This document shows positions 54,091-63,184 of a stretch of DNA of 64,000 bases, one piece after another. Source of the stretch: Robiginitomaculum sp. Its GTDB lineage: Bacteria > Pseudomonadota > Alphaproteobacteria > Caulobacterales > Maricaulaceae. A program made the position numbers and the translations under genes. Numbering within the stretch: the stretch's first letter is position 1; the number at the start of each line of letters is the position of its first letter. The DNA is taken from positions 79,501 to 143,500 of the forward strand of contig JAUZSF010000004.1 in NCBI GenBank assembly GCA_030949705.1, written 5' to 3'. The notes under the pieces are model-generated. The model worked only from the letters and a program-made list of their open reading frames with translations. It was not told the origin of the DNA and ran no database searches.

Positions 54091-55298
54091 ACCCGTTTTT
54101 TGGCCAGATCAATCGCTTTGTTCTGACCAGTATTCTGGTTCCGTTTTTTGGCACCATGGCGGTGGCCATTTTTTTGCTGACCACCGATCAGATGCTGCGC
54201 CTGTTTAATTTTGTGGTCAATGAAAACGGCCCGATCAGCCTGGTGTTTATGATGCTGGGCAATCTGTTGCCGGAATACGTGGCTCTGTCTCTGCCGATCA
54301 GTTTTTTTATCGGCATACTGATTGCCTTTCGTCGGCTTTCCCTGAACAGCGAGCTGGAGGTCATTACCGGCAATGGGGTGGCCCTGCGCAATTTGTTACC
54401 GCCCATTTTGGCCTTTGGCTTTATCCTGGCCGCTGCCGATGTCTATATCGAGGGCACGATCAAACCGCAAAGCCTGTATCGCTATCAGCAATTGGGTTTT
54501 ATGGCGCAACAGCATGTGTTCACCTCCAAACTGCGCCCCGGTGAATTCCTGCCCATATCAGACAGTCAGGTCTTGCGTTTTGCCACCATCGATAAAACCG
54601 GACGGCAGGGAAAACAGGTTTTTTTTCGCACCTGTGATGCAGACAAGCCCTGTACGGTGATCACCGCCAAAGACGGCGTTTTTGCCACCGCCCGGGATAA
54701 GGGCCATCTGGTCCTGCATCTCAAGGATGGCCGCCAGCTGGTATATTTGCTGGATGACGAACACCCGATGTTTCTGGATTTCGATCGTCTGGATATTGAT
54801 ATCCCCTTGCCCGATCTGCCTGCTTTTCGCGAACGCGCTGACATTGGCGAAGAGGCCACCAATGGTGAAATCCTTCGCGTATTGCGCAACCCCGATGCCC
54901 GACACACAAAACGCTTTCATAATTATCGCGCCAATCTGCATGGACGCATCATTAATGCGCTCAGCTTTATTGCCCTGCCGTTTCTGGCCATTGCCTTTGG
55001 TTTGACCAGCAAGCGGCGCAATTCCTATGGCGGTGTCATTCTGGGTATCGGCTCGTTGATCCTGTATCTCGAAGTGATCCAGTCAGCCACAGTCTGGGCC
55101 AAAGAAGCAACCTTGTCACCCTGGTTGGGCATGTGGCCGGTATTGGGTCTTTTCACCCTGTCCAGCATGATATTGTTTATCTATGTCTCCGAAATTCCAG
55201 GGGCACAGGTGCTGGGACCACTGCGCCGGGTTTTCTTTGACTGCATGAATGCCATCAAGCCCTATCTGCTGCCCCTGCAACGGAGGCGCGAATCATGA
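54087..55298 (+). CDS. lptF: LPS export permease LptF
   Basis: Inner-membrane component of the LptB2FG extractor that moves LPS toward the outer membrane. The 403 residues have six helices (three at each end) around a periplasmic beta-jellyroll (about 130-260). It starts with GTG overlapping the previous stop (GTGA) and overlaps lptG by four bases. The YjgP/YjgQ-family sequence L-P-E-Y-V-A-L-S-L-P-I-S-F-F-I-G and the later G-R-I-I-N-A-L-S-F segment support the call. Confidence 0.93.
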   Translation: MNPFFGQINRFVLTSILVPFFGTMAVAIFLLTTDQMLRLFNFVVNENGPISLVFMMLGNLLPEYVALSLPISFFIGILIAFRRLSLNSELEVITGNGVALRNLLPPILAFGFILAAADVYIEGTIKPQSLYRYQQLGFMAQQHVFTSKLRPGEFLPISDSQVLRFATIDKTGRQGKQVFFRTCDADKPCTVITAKDGVFATARDKGHLVLHLKDGRQLVYLLDDEHPMFLDFDRLDIDIPLPDLPAFRERADIGEEATNGEILRVLRNPDARHTKRFHNYRANLHGRIINALSFIALPFLAIAFGLTSKRRNSYGGVILGIGSLILYLEVIQSATVWAKEATLSPWLGMWPVLGLFTLSSMILFIYVSEIPGAQVLGPLRRVFFDCMNAIKPYLLPLQRRRES

Positions 55299-56371
55299 AC
55301 CTGCCGCTTCTGGACCGCTATATTGTTGGTCGGCTGATGGTGTTTACCTTTGCCATTCTGGTCTTGATCATCACCATTTTGCAAATGCTGGATCTGCTAT
55401 CCCAGGCAGACGAGATCATGGCCGCCCCCGGGGCCAGCCTGTCCAGCCTGGCCAAATACGCCTATCTTCGCGCCCCTGACTTTGTGGTGCGCTTTACCCC
55501 CTTTGCCGTCTTGCTGGCGGTATTGCTGAACCTGACCCAATTGGCCAGTTCCAGCGAAATCATTGCCATGCGCGCCGCCGGCATGTCGCCAACCCATGTC
55601 CTGCGTCCCATGCTGATCGGGGCGGCCGGGATTGCCTTGGCCCATTTTGCCTTTCAGGAACTGGTCGCGGCCAAAACCTCCAGCCAGTTACAGGTCTGGC
55701 AGGATCTGGATTATGCCCGGTTGCATTCCGGGGCCGATCAGGAAAACAGTAATATCTGGCTGTCTACCAACGGCCTGATCGTGAACGCCGGTACGGCCTC
55801 GCGTTTTGGACCTGACGTTCATATCACCAATATGGTTGTCTATCAGTTTGATGAAGATGGATTATTGGCCGGGGTGATCAAATCCAAAGAGGCTCAGCCC
55901 GGCACGCCGTCCTGGGTACTGAAAGATACCCTGCGATGCACTTCCGAAGACAGTGAATGGACCAGGGGTGACCAGATCGGCTGGACGGTGCCGCTGGAAG
56001 CCAGCGAGTTTTTCCCCAATGCCCAGCCCAATTCCGTGCATCAATTGCACCGGGAAGTCAAAAAAAGACGCCTCAGAAACGAGCCCTCGGCCGCCTTAAG
56101 CACCCGTCTGTTTTCCCATTTCTCCCGCCCCTTGTCCGATCTGATCATGCCCCTGATTGGTCTCTTTATTGGCTTTGCCCTGCCGCGCAGTGGCCAGTTT
56201 GCCAAACAATTACTGGTAGGGCTAAGCATCGGATTTGTATTTTTTGCCCTGGACAGTTTTTTTATTGCCATAGGCAATTCCGGGGCAGTACCCGCCTTTG
56301 TGGCTGCCTTTGGGGCACCGTTTTTATTTGCGGCCACCGGAGCTTACACGCTGATCAACCTGGAACGGTAG
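55295..56371 (+). CDS. lptG: LPS export permease LptG
   Basis: Second permease of the Lpt extractor, 358 residues, six helices and a jellyroll between about 125 and 260. It opens L-P-L-L-D-R-Y-I-V-G-R-L and has A-A-G-M-S-P and F-S-R-P-L-S-D-L-I-M-P-L typical of LptG. Last gene of the seven-gene glycosyltransferase operon. Confidence 0.93.
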   Translation: MNLPLLDRYIVGRLMVFTFAILVLIITILQMLDLLSQADEIMAAPGASLSSLAKYAYLRAPDFVVRFTPFAVLLAVLLNLTQLASSSEIIAMRAAGMSPTHVLRPMLIGAAGIALAHFAFQELVAAKTSSQLQVWQDLDYARLHSGADQENSNIWLSTNGLIVNAGTASRFGPDVHITNMVVYQFDEDGLLAGVIKSKEAQPGTPSWVLKDTLRCTSEDSEWTRGDQIGWTVPLEASEFFPNAQPNSVHQLHREVKKRRLRNEPSAALSTRLFSHFSRPLSDLIMPLIGLFIGFALPRSGQFAKQLLVGLSIGFVFFALDSFFIAIGNSGAVPAFVAAFGAPFLFAATGAYTLINLER

Positions 56372-56380
56372 GTGGGCAAG

Positions 56381-56396
56381 GTAAAACAGTTTTTAC
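56381..56396. promoter_or_regulatory. palindrome upstream of the APC permease operon
   Basis: GTAAAA-CAGT-TTTTAC, arms of six bases with a four-base spacer, just after the lptG stop and about 66 bases before the permease ATG. A second GTAAAA follows near the permease start. It may be an operator for the permease operon. Confidence 0.35.
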
Positions 56397-56461
56397 GAAA
56401 GGCTGGCATTTTTCTGAACGGCCCCTAATACTGAACCGGTAAACTCGTAAAAGGCCAAGTC

Positions 56462-57946
56462 ATGTCCACCAAAAAACACGGCAGCATTACCTATACCCGT
56501 CCCGATGATACTTATTTTGAACAACGCCAGCTAAAACGCTATGCCGGGGTCTGGTCCTTGTGGGCCTTGGGGGTTGGCGCGGTAATATCGGGGCATTTTT
56601 CCGGGTGGAATATTGGCCTTTCCGCCGGCGGCTGGGGCGGCATGTTTATCGCCACCATCATCATTACCGTGATGTATCTGGGCCTGACTTTTTCCATTGC
56701 CGAAATGAGCCCGGCTTTGCCTCATACCGGCGGGGCTTATTCCTTTGCCCGCACCGCCATGGGGCCGCTGGGCGGCTTTATCACCGGGCTGGCGGAAAAT
56801 GTTGAATTTGTGCTGACCCCGGCGGTGATTGTGTTTTTTATCTCGTCTTATCTGGCGGGCATATTTGAGACCCCGGTCAGCGTTCTGCCGGTCTACTGGT
56901 TTTTGGGCTATGCCCTTTTTGTCACCCTGAATGTGGTCGGGGTGGAGCTGTCCTTTAAAATCACCCTGATGGTGACCTTGGCGGCCCTGAGCTGTCTTTT
57001 GGTTTTCTGGGTATCAGCCATCCCCCATATCGATTTTGCCAAATGGGCGCTGGATATCGGCACGAACGGCGAAAAACTTAGCCAGGGCCATGGCCCGTTC
57101 CTGCCCTTTGGCATGGGCGGGGTGTTTGCCGCCATGCCGTTTGCGGTGTGGCTGTTTCTGGCGATCGAACAATTACCGCTGGCCGCCGAAGAATCGGTGG
57201 ACCCCAAACGCGATATGCCCCGGGGCATTATGGCCGGCATGATTACCCTGATCATATCGGCCTTTGCCATTTTGTTTCTGAACGCCAGCCTTACCGGTGT
57301 CGGCTCTCATGCTTTGGGTCAGTCCGGCGAGCCCTTGCTGGACGGATTTCGTGCCATTTATGGCAGCGGCATTGCCAAATTGCTGGCGCTGGTCGCGGTG
57401 ATCGGCCTGATTGCCTCGTTTCACACCATTATTTTTGCCAGTGGCCGCCAGATCTATTCCCTGTCCCGCGCCGGCTATTTCCCACAGCCACTTTCCATCA
57501 CCCATGGATCGCGCAAGACCCCGCATGTGGCGATGATTTTTGGGGCGGCCATTGGCCTTGGCGTGATGATGCTGGTCTGGACCTTGGCCGGGGCCAAAGA
57601 CGGCGAAAGCATTATTGGTGGCACCTTGCTGAACATGGCGGTGTTCGGGGCCATGTTTTCTTATGTTTTGCAAGCCATATCCTTTTTGCTATTGCGCAAA
57701 AACCGCCCCGACATGGCGCGTCCGTTCAAAAGCCCGCTTGGCCGGTTGGGCGCGGTGGGCACGATCGTCATTGCGGTTATCACCCTGATTGCGCAATTGC
57801 TGGATCCCACCTATCGACTGGGTGTAATGGCGGTGGCGATCTGGTTTGCCCTGGGCATTACCTATTTTGTTCTTTATGGGCGACATCATCTGGTGCTCTC
57901 GCCCGAAGAACAATTCGCCATCGATAATGGCAAGCGTGATGCCTGA
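56462..57946 (+). CDS. APC-family permease, ethanolamine/amino-acid type
   Basis: A 494-residue inner-membrane permease with about 12 helices. The G-V-G-A-V-I-S-G-H-F-S-G-W-N stretch and A-E-M-S-P-A-L-P-H-T-G-G-A-Y-S-F-A-R-T-A-M-G-P near helix 3 are closest to ethanolamine permeases of the APC superfamily. It overlaps or abuts a gene for a kinase/phospho-lyase-like fusion, which fits uptake of an amino alcohol such as ethanolamine or hydroxylysine. The exact substrate is inferred. Confidence 0.88.
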   Translation: MSTKKHGSITYTRPDDTYFEQRQLKRYAGVWSLWALGVGAVISGHFSGWNIGLSAGGWGGMFIATIIITVMYLGLTFSIAEMSPALPHTGGAYSFARTAMGPLGGFITGLAENVEFVLTPAVIVFFISSYLAGIFETPVSVLPVYWFLGYALFVTLNVVGVELSFKITLMVTLAALSCLLVFWVSAIPHIDFAKWALDIGTNGEKLSQGHGPFLPFGMGGVFAAMPFAVWLFLAIEQLPLAAEESVDPKRDMPRGIMAGMITLIISAFAILFLNASLTGVGSHALGQSGEPLLDGFRAIYGSGIAKLLALVAVIGLIASFHTIIFASGRQIYSLSRAGYFPQPLSITHGSRKTPHVAMIFGAAIGLGVMMLVWTLAGAKDGESIIGGTLLNMAVFGAMFSYVLQAISFLLLRKNRPDMARPFKSPLGRLGAVGTIVIAVITLIAQLLDPTYRLGVMAVAIWFALGITYFVLYGRHHLVLSPEEQFAIDNGKRDA

Positions 57947-57965
57947 GGATCATGATGAGGATACC

Positions 57966-60332
57966 ATGCCCTTTCCCGCTACCCCTTCCCTGAGCCCTAA
58001 AAAAGAGAAGGTCCTGCGCGACGTTTATGACCACCTTTATCCGGGCCGGGTCACCCGCCTGTTGGAAGGCGGCATTGCCTTTGTGCCGGACCGGCGCGAG
58101 GGCTATCGCTATTGGGATATGGACGGTCATGAGGTGTTTGACCTGCACTTGAACGGCGGCACATTTAATCTGGGCCATCGAAATCCTGACCTTGTGGCGG
58201 TGCTGCAAGACGCCATGAACCATTATGACATTGGCAATCACCATTTTCCCTCCAAACCCAAGGCAGACCTGGCCAACGCCCTGATCGCCGCCGTCCCCGG
58301 CGATATGCGCTATGTGGTGCTGACGGCGAGCGGCAGCGAAGCCAATGACGTGGCGATCAAATCGGCCCGCTTTGCCACCAAAAGGCGCAAAATCGTGGCG
58401 CTGGATGCGGGCTATCACGGGCGTACCGGCCTTTCCGGGGCCGCCGGGGATGATGAAACCGCGCAATTTTTCAATAGCCATTACCCGGACGAATTTATCA
58501 AGGTGCCGTTTAATGATCTGAACGCCATGGAAAATGCTTTATCGGCACGTGATGTGGCGCTGGTCATGATGGAGCCGATCCCCGCCACGTGCGGTTTTCC
58601 CTTGCCCGAAGATGATTATCTGCCCGGGGTAAAACGCCTGTGCGAACAATACGGCACGCTGTTTCTGGCAGACGAGGTGCAAACCGGGCTTGGCCGCACC
58701 GGCTACGCTTGGGCCGTTGAGGCATGGGGGGTCAAGCCGGACATGCTGGTCACCGGCAAGGGATTGTCCGGGGGACTTTATCCCATTGCCGCTGTAGTGA
58801 TGAGCGAAAAATGCGGCGCGTGGTTAACGAGCAATGGCTGGGGCCATGTTTCCACTTTTGGCGGATCTGACCTTGGCTGTGTCGTGGCACAAAAGGCGCT
58901 GGCGATGAGTATCGCGCCCCAAACCCTGGAGAATGTGAACCGGCAGGCGGCCTATATCCGCGACGGGCTGGAGCGGATCAAACCGCGCTTTCCGTTTTTT
59001 ACCGCCATTCGCCAGAAAGGACTGGTGATGGGCTTGCAATTTGCCGACAGCACCATGGCCTATGGCATGATGCGCGCCCTTTACGAGAACGGCATCTGGG
59101 CCATTGCCGCCGGTTTTGATGAGACCACCTTGCAGTTCAAGCCCGGCCTGTTGGTCGATCAGACCTTTTGCGATGAATTGCTGGCGCGCTTTGAAAATGC
59201 CTGCATCTGGCTGGTCAACAACCTTGGCGATCTGATCACCGGAGGGACGCCCGATGCGGACGACCCCGAGATCATAGCGGCCCGGGCGCTGGCGCAAAAG
59301 GCGCTGAAAAACTGGGGTCTGGAAAACGCCGACATCACCCTTTTAAAACACCGCGAAAACACGGTGTTCAAGATTACTGCCAAAGACGGAACGCGGTATG
59401 CCTTGCGGGTGCATCGCCATGGCTATCACAGCGATGCGGCGCTGAAATCCGAGCTTTTGTGGATGCAGGCCCTGCAACAGGATGGCATTGATACCCCGGC
59501 GGTAATCCCCACTAAGGAAGGCGATCTGTTTGTCACCACATCGCATGAGGCCGTGGCCACGCCACGCCAATGCAGTCTTCTTTCCTGGGTGGAGGGGGTA
59601 CCCTTTGACGATCTGGGGCGCGTGGAAAAGGGCATGCAGGCCGAGCTGGTGGAACGCTATCACCGCCTTGGCGCACTGGCGGCACAATTACACAATCAGG
59701 CACAAGACTGGACACCACCCGAAGGTTTTACCCGCCAGAAATGGGATGAAGAAGGCCTGTTGGGCGATGAGCCGCTTTGGGGACGATTCTGGGAGCATCC
59801 GGTGCTCAGCGCCCGGCAAAAAGACCAGATTCTCAAGGCGCGTCTGGTCCTGCAGGACCTGCTGGCGCAGATCGGCAAGGACCCGGCCCATTATGGCCTG
59901 ATCCATGCAGACTTTCTGCCCGAGAACATACTGGTGCATAAGGGCGATCTCTATCTGATCGACTTTGATGATAGTGGCTATGGCTGGCATTTGTTTGAAA
60001 TGGCCACTTCGCTTTTCCCCCAGGCTGATCAGCCATTTTTTGATGATCTGGTGGCAGCCTATGTGGCCGGCTACCGTCAGCACCGGACGCTGAGCGACGA
60101 GCATGTAGAGCTGTTACCCGCCTTTATCATGATCCGCGCCTTTACCTATCTTGGCTGGCTGAAAAGCCGTCAGGGCAGTATGAAAAACGCCGACCGCATC
60201 GCCCAGAAACTGGGCGAAGTGCTGGAGGAATATATCCCCGAACTGATGGCGGAACTGACCCGGCCACAGCGGCTGGGGGTTGAGGTTTTGCATTTTATGG
60301 CCAAGCTGAAAACCTCCATGGCGGGCCGTTAA
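57966..60332 (+). CDS. fusion of class-III aminotransferase (phospho-lyase-like) and APH-type kinase
   Basis: A 788-residue two-domain protein. Residues 1 to about 430 are a fold-I class-III PLP enzyme: A-S-G-S-E-A-N-D at 121-128, D-E-V-Q-T with Asp246, and the PLP lysine Lys265 in V-T-G-K-G-L-S-G-G. Residues about 455-780 are an aminoglycoside/choline-kinase fold: catalytic I-H-A-D-F-L-P-E-N with Asp649 and Asn654, and metal site D-F-D-D at 666. Relatives split between ethanolamine-phosphate phospho-lyase (ETNPPL) and hydroxylysine phospho-lyase, whose substrates are made by just such kinases; so one chain may phosphorylate an amino alcohol and then release ammonia and phosphate. The ATG at 57966 has AGGA six bases upstream; ATGs at 57927 and 57939 overlap the permease. 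An aminotransferase with another role is possible. Confidence 0.85.
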   Translation: MPFPATPSLSPKKEKVLRDVYDHLYPGRVTRLLEGGIAFVPDRREGYRYWDMDGHEVFDLHLNGGTFNLGHRNPDLVAVLQDAMNHYDIGNHHFPSKPKADLANALIAAVPGDMRYVVLTASGSEANDVAIKSARFATKRRKIVALDAGYHGRTGLSGAAGDDETAQFFNSHYPDEFIKVPFNDLNAMENALSARDVALVMMEPIPATCGFPLPEDDYLPGVKRLCEQYGTLFLADEVQTGLGRTGYAWAVEAWGVKPDMLVTGKGLSGGLYPIAAVVMSEKCGAWLTSNGWGHVSTFGGSDLGCVVAQKALAMSIAPQTLENVNRQAAYIRDGLERIKPRFPFFTAIRQKGLVMGLQFADSTMAYGMMRALYENGIWAIAAGFDETTLQFKPGLLVDQTFCDELLARFENACIWLVNNLGDLITGGTPDADDPEIIAARALAQKALKNWGLENADITLLKHRENTVFKITAKDGTRYALRVHRHGYHSDAALKSELLWMQALQQDGIDTPAVIPTKEGDLFVTTSHEAVATPRQCSLLSWVEGVPFDDLGRVEKGMQAELVERYHRLGALAAQLHNQAQDWTPPEGFTRQKWDEEGLLGDEPLWGRFWEHPVLSARQKDQILKARLVLQDLLAQIGKDPAHYGLIHADFLPENILVHKGDLYLIDFDDSGYGWHLFEMATSLFPQADQPFFDDLVAAYVAGYRQHRTLSDEHVELLPAFIMIRAFTYLGWLKSRQGSMKNADRIAQKLGEVLEEYIPELMAELTRPQRLGVEVLHFMAKLKTSMAGR

Positions 60333-60336
60333 TTCC

Positions 60337-61587
60337 ATGTGCGACACCCAAATCATAAGGCAGGCAGGCCACACCTATTTTGCCAAAAACAGCGATCGGG
60401 AAGCCAGCGAACCACAGGTGATCGTACGCATCGCCCCGGTAACAAATGATACCGCCACCACCGTACAAACCACCTATATTACTGTGCCGCAGGTGCCGGA
60501 CCGCTTTGGCCTGATCCTTTCCAAACCCCACTGGATCTGGGGTGCGGAAATGGGGGTGAATGATCAGGGCGTGGTGATCGGCAATGAGGCGGTCTTTACC
60601 ACGAAAATTATGCGCAAGGGCGAAGCCCTGTTGGGCATGGACCTTTTGCGGCTAGGGTTGGAGCGCGGAGTCAATGCCCGCGACGCCCTGACGGTGATCA
60701 CCAATTTACTGGAAACCCATGGACAGGGCGGCCCGGCGGGCTATCGCGATAAAGCCTTTCGCTATGATAACAGCTTTATCATTGCCGATGCCGCAGAGGC
60801 CTGGATACTGGAAACCGCGGGTCGGCAATGGGCCGCTAAAAAAATAGACACCTTTGGCGCCATCTCCAATTGTCTGTCCATCCATACGGACCATGATCTG
60901 CACAGCGAGGGCCTGCAAGACACCGATTTTGCCGCCCGGTTTGACACCCGCTTTATGACCTTTATGGGCAAAGCGCGCCAGCGCCGGGCGCTGAGCACGC
61001 AATGCCTTGGGAAACTGGATCAGGGTGAAGGGGCCTCGCTTGCCGCCATGGCCGCAAACCTGCGTCGCCATCAAAGCGAGGATGAAAACTTTGCTCGCCA
61101 TACCAATGGCGATGTCTGCATGCATGCAGGCGGCCTGACCCGCCCCAGCCAAAGCTGCGGCTCGATGATCGCAAAGCTTGGCCCCGACCAGTCACCGCAG
61201 GTGATGGTAACGGGCACCTCTGCACCGTGTCTTTCCCTATTTAAACCAGTGAGTTTTGATTTCTCACAGCCATCATTTTTGGACCATGCGGAGGATCAAT
61301 CTGCCCAAGACAGTGGGTGGCATCATTACGAGTATGTGCACCGCCGCGCCTTGTTTGATCTGGGTTTTCGATGCGAGCTTCTTGCCTCACGCAATGAAAT
61401 AGAGGAAAAAATGCTGTCAGTATTTGATGGTGGCCGCACCGTGAAACAAGCCGATGATCTGGCCCGACGCTGGCATGAAAGCTGGTATAAGACAGCCCGC
61501 CAGAAACCCGTGCGGTTTTCACCGCTGCGCCCCTATGACCGCTTCTGGAGAAAGCTGAACGTAAAAGACGAAATTATCGATCGCTAA
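60337..61587 (+). CDS. secernin/peptidase C69-like Ntn hydrolase
   Basis: A 416-residue protein whose second residue is Cys, the likely N-terminal nucleophile once Met is removed (M-C-D-T). F-A-K-N-S-D-R-E-A-S-E-P follows at 15-26, the characteristic stretch of the C69/secernin family, then G-A-E-M-G-V-N-D-Q-G-V-V-I-G-N-E-A near 70-86. It is four bases after the fusion gene and likely part of the same operon. Bacterial C69 members are dipeptidases, and secernins have no settled function, so it could hydrolyse a small amide or peptide conjugate of the same substrate. Confidence 0.85.
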   Translation: MCDTQIIRQAGHTYFAKNSDREASEPQVIVRIAPVTNDTATTVQTTYITVPQVPDRFGLILSKPHWIWGAEMGVNDQGVVIGNEAVFTTKIMRKGEALLGMDLLRLGLERGVNARDALTVITNLLETHGQGGPAGYRDKAFRYDNSFIIADAAEAWILETAGRQWAAKKIDTFGAISNCLSIHTDHDLHSEGLQDTDFAARFDTRFMTFMGKARQRRALSTQCLGKLDQGEGASLAAMAANLRRHQSEDENFARHTNGDVCMHAGGLTRPSQSCGSMIAKLGPDQSPQVMVTGTSAPCLSLFKPVSFDFSQPSFLDHAEDQSAQDSGWHHYEYVHRRALFDLGFRCELLASRNEIEEKMLSVFDGGRTVKQADDLARRWHESWYKTARQKPVRFSPLRPYDRFWRKLNVKDEIIDR

Positions 61588-61683
61588 ACATTTCCACGGT
61601 CAGTAATATCAAATTACCGTTACCGACAGGGATTGTTTTTACGCTGACCTATGCATAGGTTTGGTCACCAGCTTTTGTGCTCC

Positions 61684-61709
61684 CCCGGCGAATGTGCCGG
61701 GATTTTTTT
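61684..61709 (+). terminator. rho-independent terminator of the permease operon
   Basis: Stem CCCGGC/GCCGGG (61684-61689 with 61696-61701) and six-base loop followed by ATTTTTTT. It lies just before the old-yellow-enzyme gene, so that gene must have its own promoter or some readthrough. Confidence 0.85.
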
Positions 61710-61721
61710 GGATGATTCTCT

Positions 61722-62816
61722 ATGACCAGCCCTCTTTTTACGCCGTTTTCCTGCCGTGGCATGGATTTGCCAAATCGTATTGTTATGGCCCCGATGACCC
61801 GCAGTTTTTCGCCCCATGGAGTGCCTGGGCAAAATGTGGCGGAATATTATGCGCGCCGCGCCGCCGCCAATGTGGGCCTGATCGTTACCGAGGGCACCAC
61901 GGTGGATCGTCCGGGGGCTTCCAGCGATCCCAATGTACCGGTTTTCCATGGTGAAGCCCCACTGGCAGGCTGGGCCAATGTGCTCTCGCACGTACACAAG
62001 GAAGGCGGCAAAATTGCGCCACAGCTTTGGCATACCGGCATGACCCGCAAGCCCGGTACCGGGCATCACCCCGATGGGGCCACCGACAGCCCGTCCGGCC
62101 TGACCCATAAAGGCAAGCTGGTCGCGCCGGTGCCCAGCGAGGCCGAAGTGGAAGACATGGTCGCCTCCTTTGCCCGCTCTGCCGCCCATGCGGCAAAGCT
62201 GGGCTTTGATGCCATCGAAATTCATGGCGCCCATGGCTATCTGGTGGATGAATTTTTCTGGGATGTGATGAATGTACGCGAGGACCGCTATGGCGGTAGC
62301 CTGACCGAACGGGCCCGCTTTGCCGCTGAAATCATCAGCGAGTGCCGCCGGGCCATCGGCAAGGACATGCCGATCATTCTGCGCTTTTCACAATGGAAAC
62401 AACAGGACTACAACGCCAAACTGGCCGAAACCCCGCAAGAGCTGGAAGCCTTTTTGAAAGTGTTTGTCGATGCCGATGTGGACATTCTGCATTGTTCGCA
62501 ACGCCGTGTCTGGGAGGCCGAATTTGAAGGCTCGGACCTGAACCTTGCCGGCTGGGCCAAAAAACTCACCGGCCTGCCCACCATCACCGTTGGTTCCGTC
62601 GGCCTGTCCAGCGATTTTATCGGGGCGTTTATGGGCGAAGGCTCCAAGGCTTCATCGCTGGACGATATCGAGGCGCGTCTGGACAAGGGCGAGTTTGACC
62701 TGGTCGCCATTGGCCGGGCCTTGTTGCAAGACCCATACTGGGCGCAAAAGGTCAAAGAGGGCCGCCTTGACGAGTTGAAAGACTATGATGCCGCCGCCCT
62801 GCAAACCCTGTATTAA
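61722..62816 (+). CDS. NADH:flavin oxidoreductase, old yellow enzyme family
   Basis: A 364-residue FMN barrel that reduces activated C=C bonds using NAD(P)H. Typical motifs: N-R-I-V-M-A-P-M-T-R-S near 18-28, Q-L-W-H-T-G near 100, G-F-D-A-I-E-I-H-G-A-H-G-Y-L near 168 with the substrate-binding histidine region, and a C-terminal G-R-A-L-L-Q-D-P-Y-W. No cysteine-rich Fe-S domain follows, so it is a single-domain OYE rather than a 2,4-dienoyl-CoA reductase type. It stands alone. The physiological substrate is unknown. Confidence 0.92.
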   Translation: MTSPLFTPFSCRGMDLPNRIVMAPMTRSFSPHGVPGQNVAEYYARRAAANVGLIVTEGTTVDRPGASSDPNVPVFHGEAPLAGWANVLSHVHKEGGKIAPQLWHTGMTRKPGTGHHPDGATDSPSGLTHKGKLVAPVPSEAEVEDMVASFARSAAHAAKLGFDAIEIHGAHGYLVDEFFWDVMNVREDRYGGSLTERARFAAEIISECRRAIGKDMPIILRFSQWKQQDYNAKLAETPQELEAFLKVFVDADVDILHCSQRRVWEAEFEGSDLNLAGWAKKLTGLPTITVGSVGLSSDFIGAFMGEGSKASSLDDIEARLDKGEFDLVAIGRALLQDPYWAQKVKEGRLDELKDYDAAALQTLY

Positions 62817-62823
62817 ATGAGAC

Positions 62824-62839
62824 TTCCCCCGTGGGGGAA
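62824..62839. terminator. hairpin after the old yellow enzyme gene
   Basis: Perfect TTCCCCC/GGGGGAA arms with two bases between, seven bases after the stop codon. There is no T-run, so termination here is likely but not certain. Confidence 0.5.
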
Positions 62840-62917
62840 TCGCCATTGCCCCCTTTATGAGTTTTTGCTAATATTGTGATGCTGGAAATTTCCGGTGTCA
62901 TAATTTTGGGGGAAGAT

Positions 62918-63121
62918 ATGTCTGTAGAACGCCTCGTCTTTGCGATTGCCGGGATTTTTATTCTGGTCAGCCTGGTTTTATCACAATTATATACACCGTA
63001 TTGGCTGCTTTTTACGGCTTTTGTTGGGGCCAATATGTTGCAGGCCTCCTTCACCGGCTTTTGCCCACTGGCCAAGATTTTGCGCCTGTTTGGGGCCAAG
63101 CCGGGTACGGCCTTTAAATAA
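62918..63121 (+). CDS. small DUF2892-type inner-membrane protein
   Basis: A 67-residue protein with two helices (about 5-25 and 28-45) and the [13 protein letters not shown] motif characteristic of DUF2892 (YgaP membrane domain). I chose the ATG at 62918 with GGGGGA four bases upstream; an upstream ATG at 62876 has no such site. DUF2892 units are often linked to rhodanese domains, and here a rhodanese-domain gene (trhO) follows directly, which fits a sulfur-handling context. Confidence 0.82.
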   Translation: MSVERLVFAIAGIFILVSLVLSQLYTPYWLLFTAFVGANMLQASFTGFCPLAKILRLFGAKPGTAFK

Positions 63122-63184
63122 GGACCTGTGATCCTGGTGGGGCGGCCCCTTGAGCGCAGGGGGGCGGTTGTGTAAAACCGCGCC

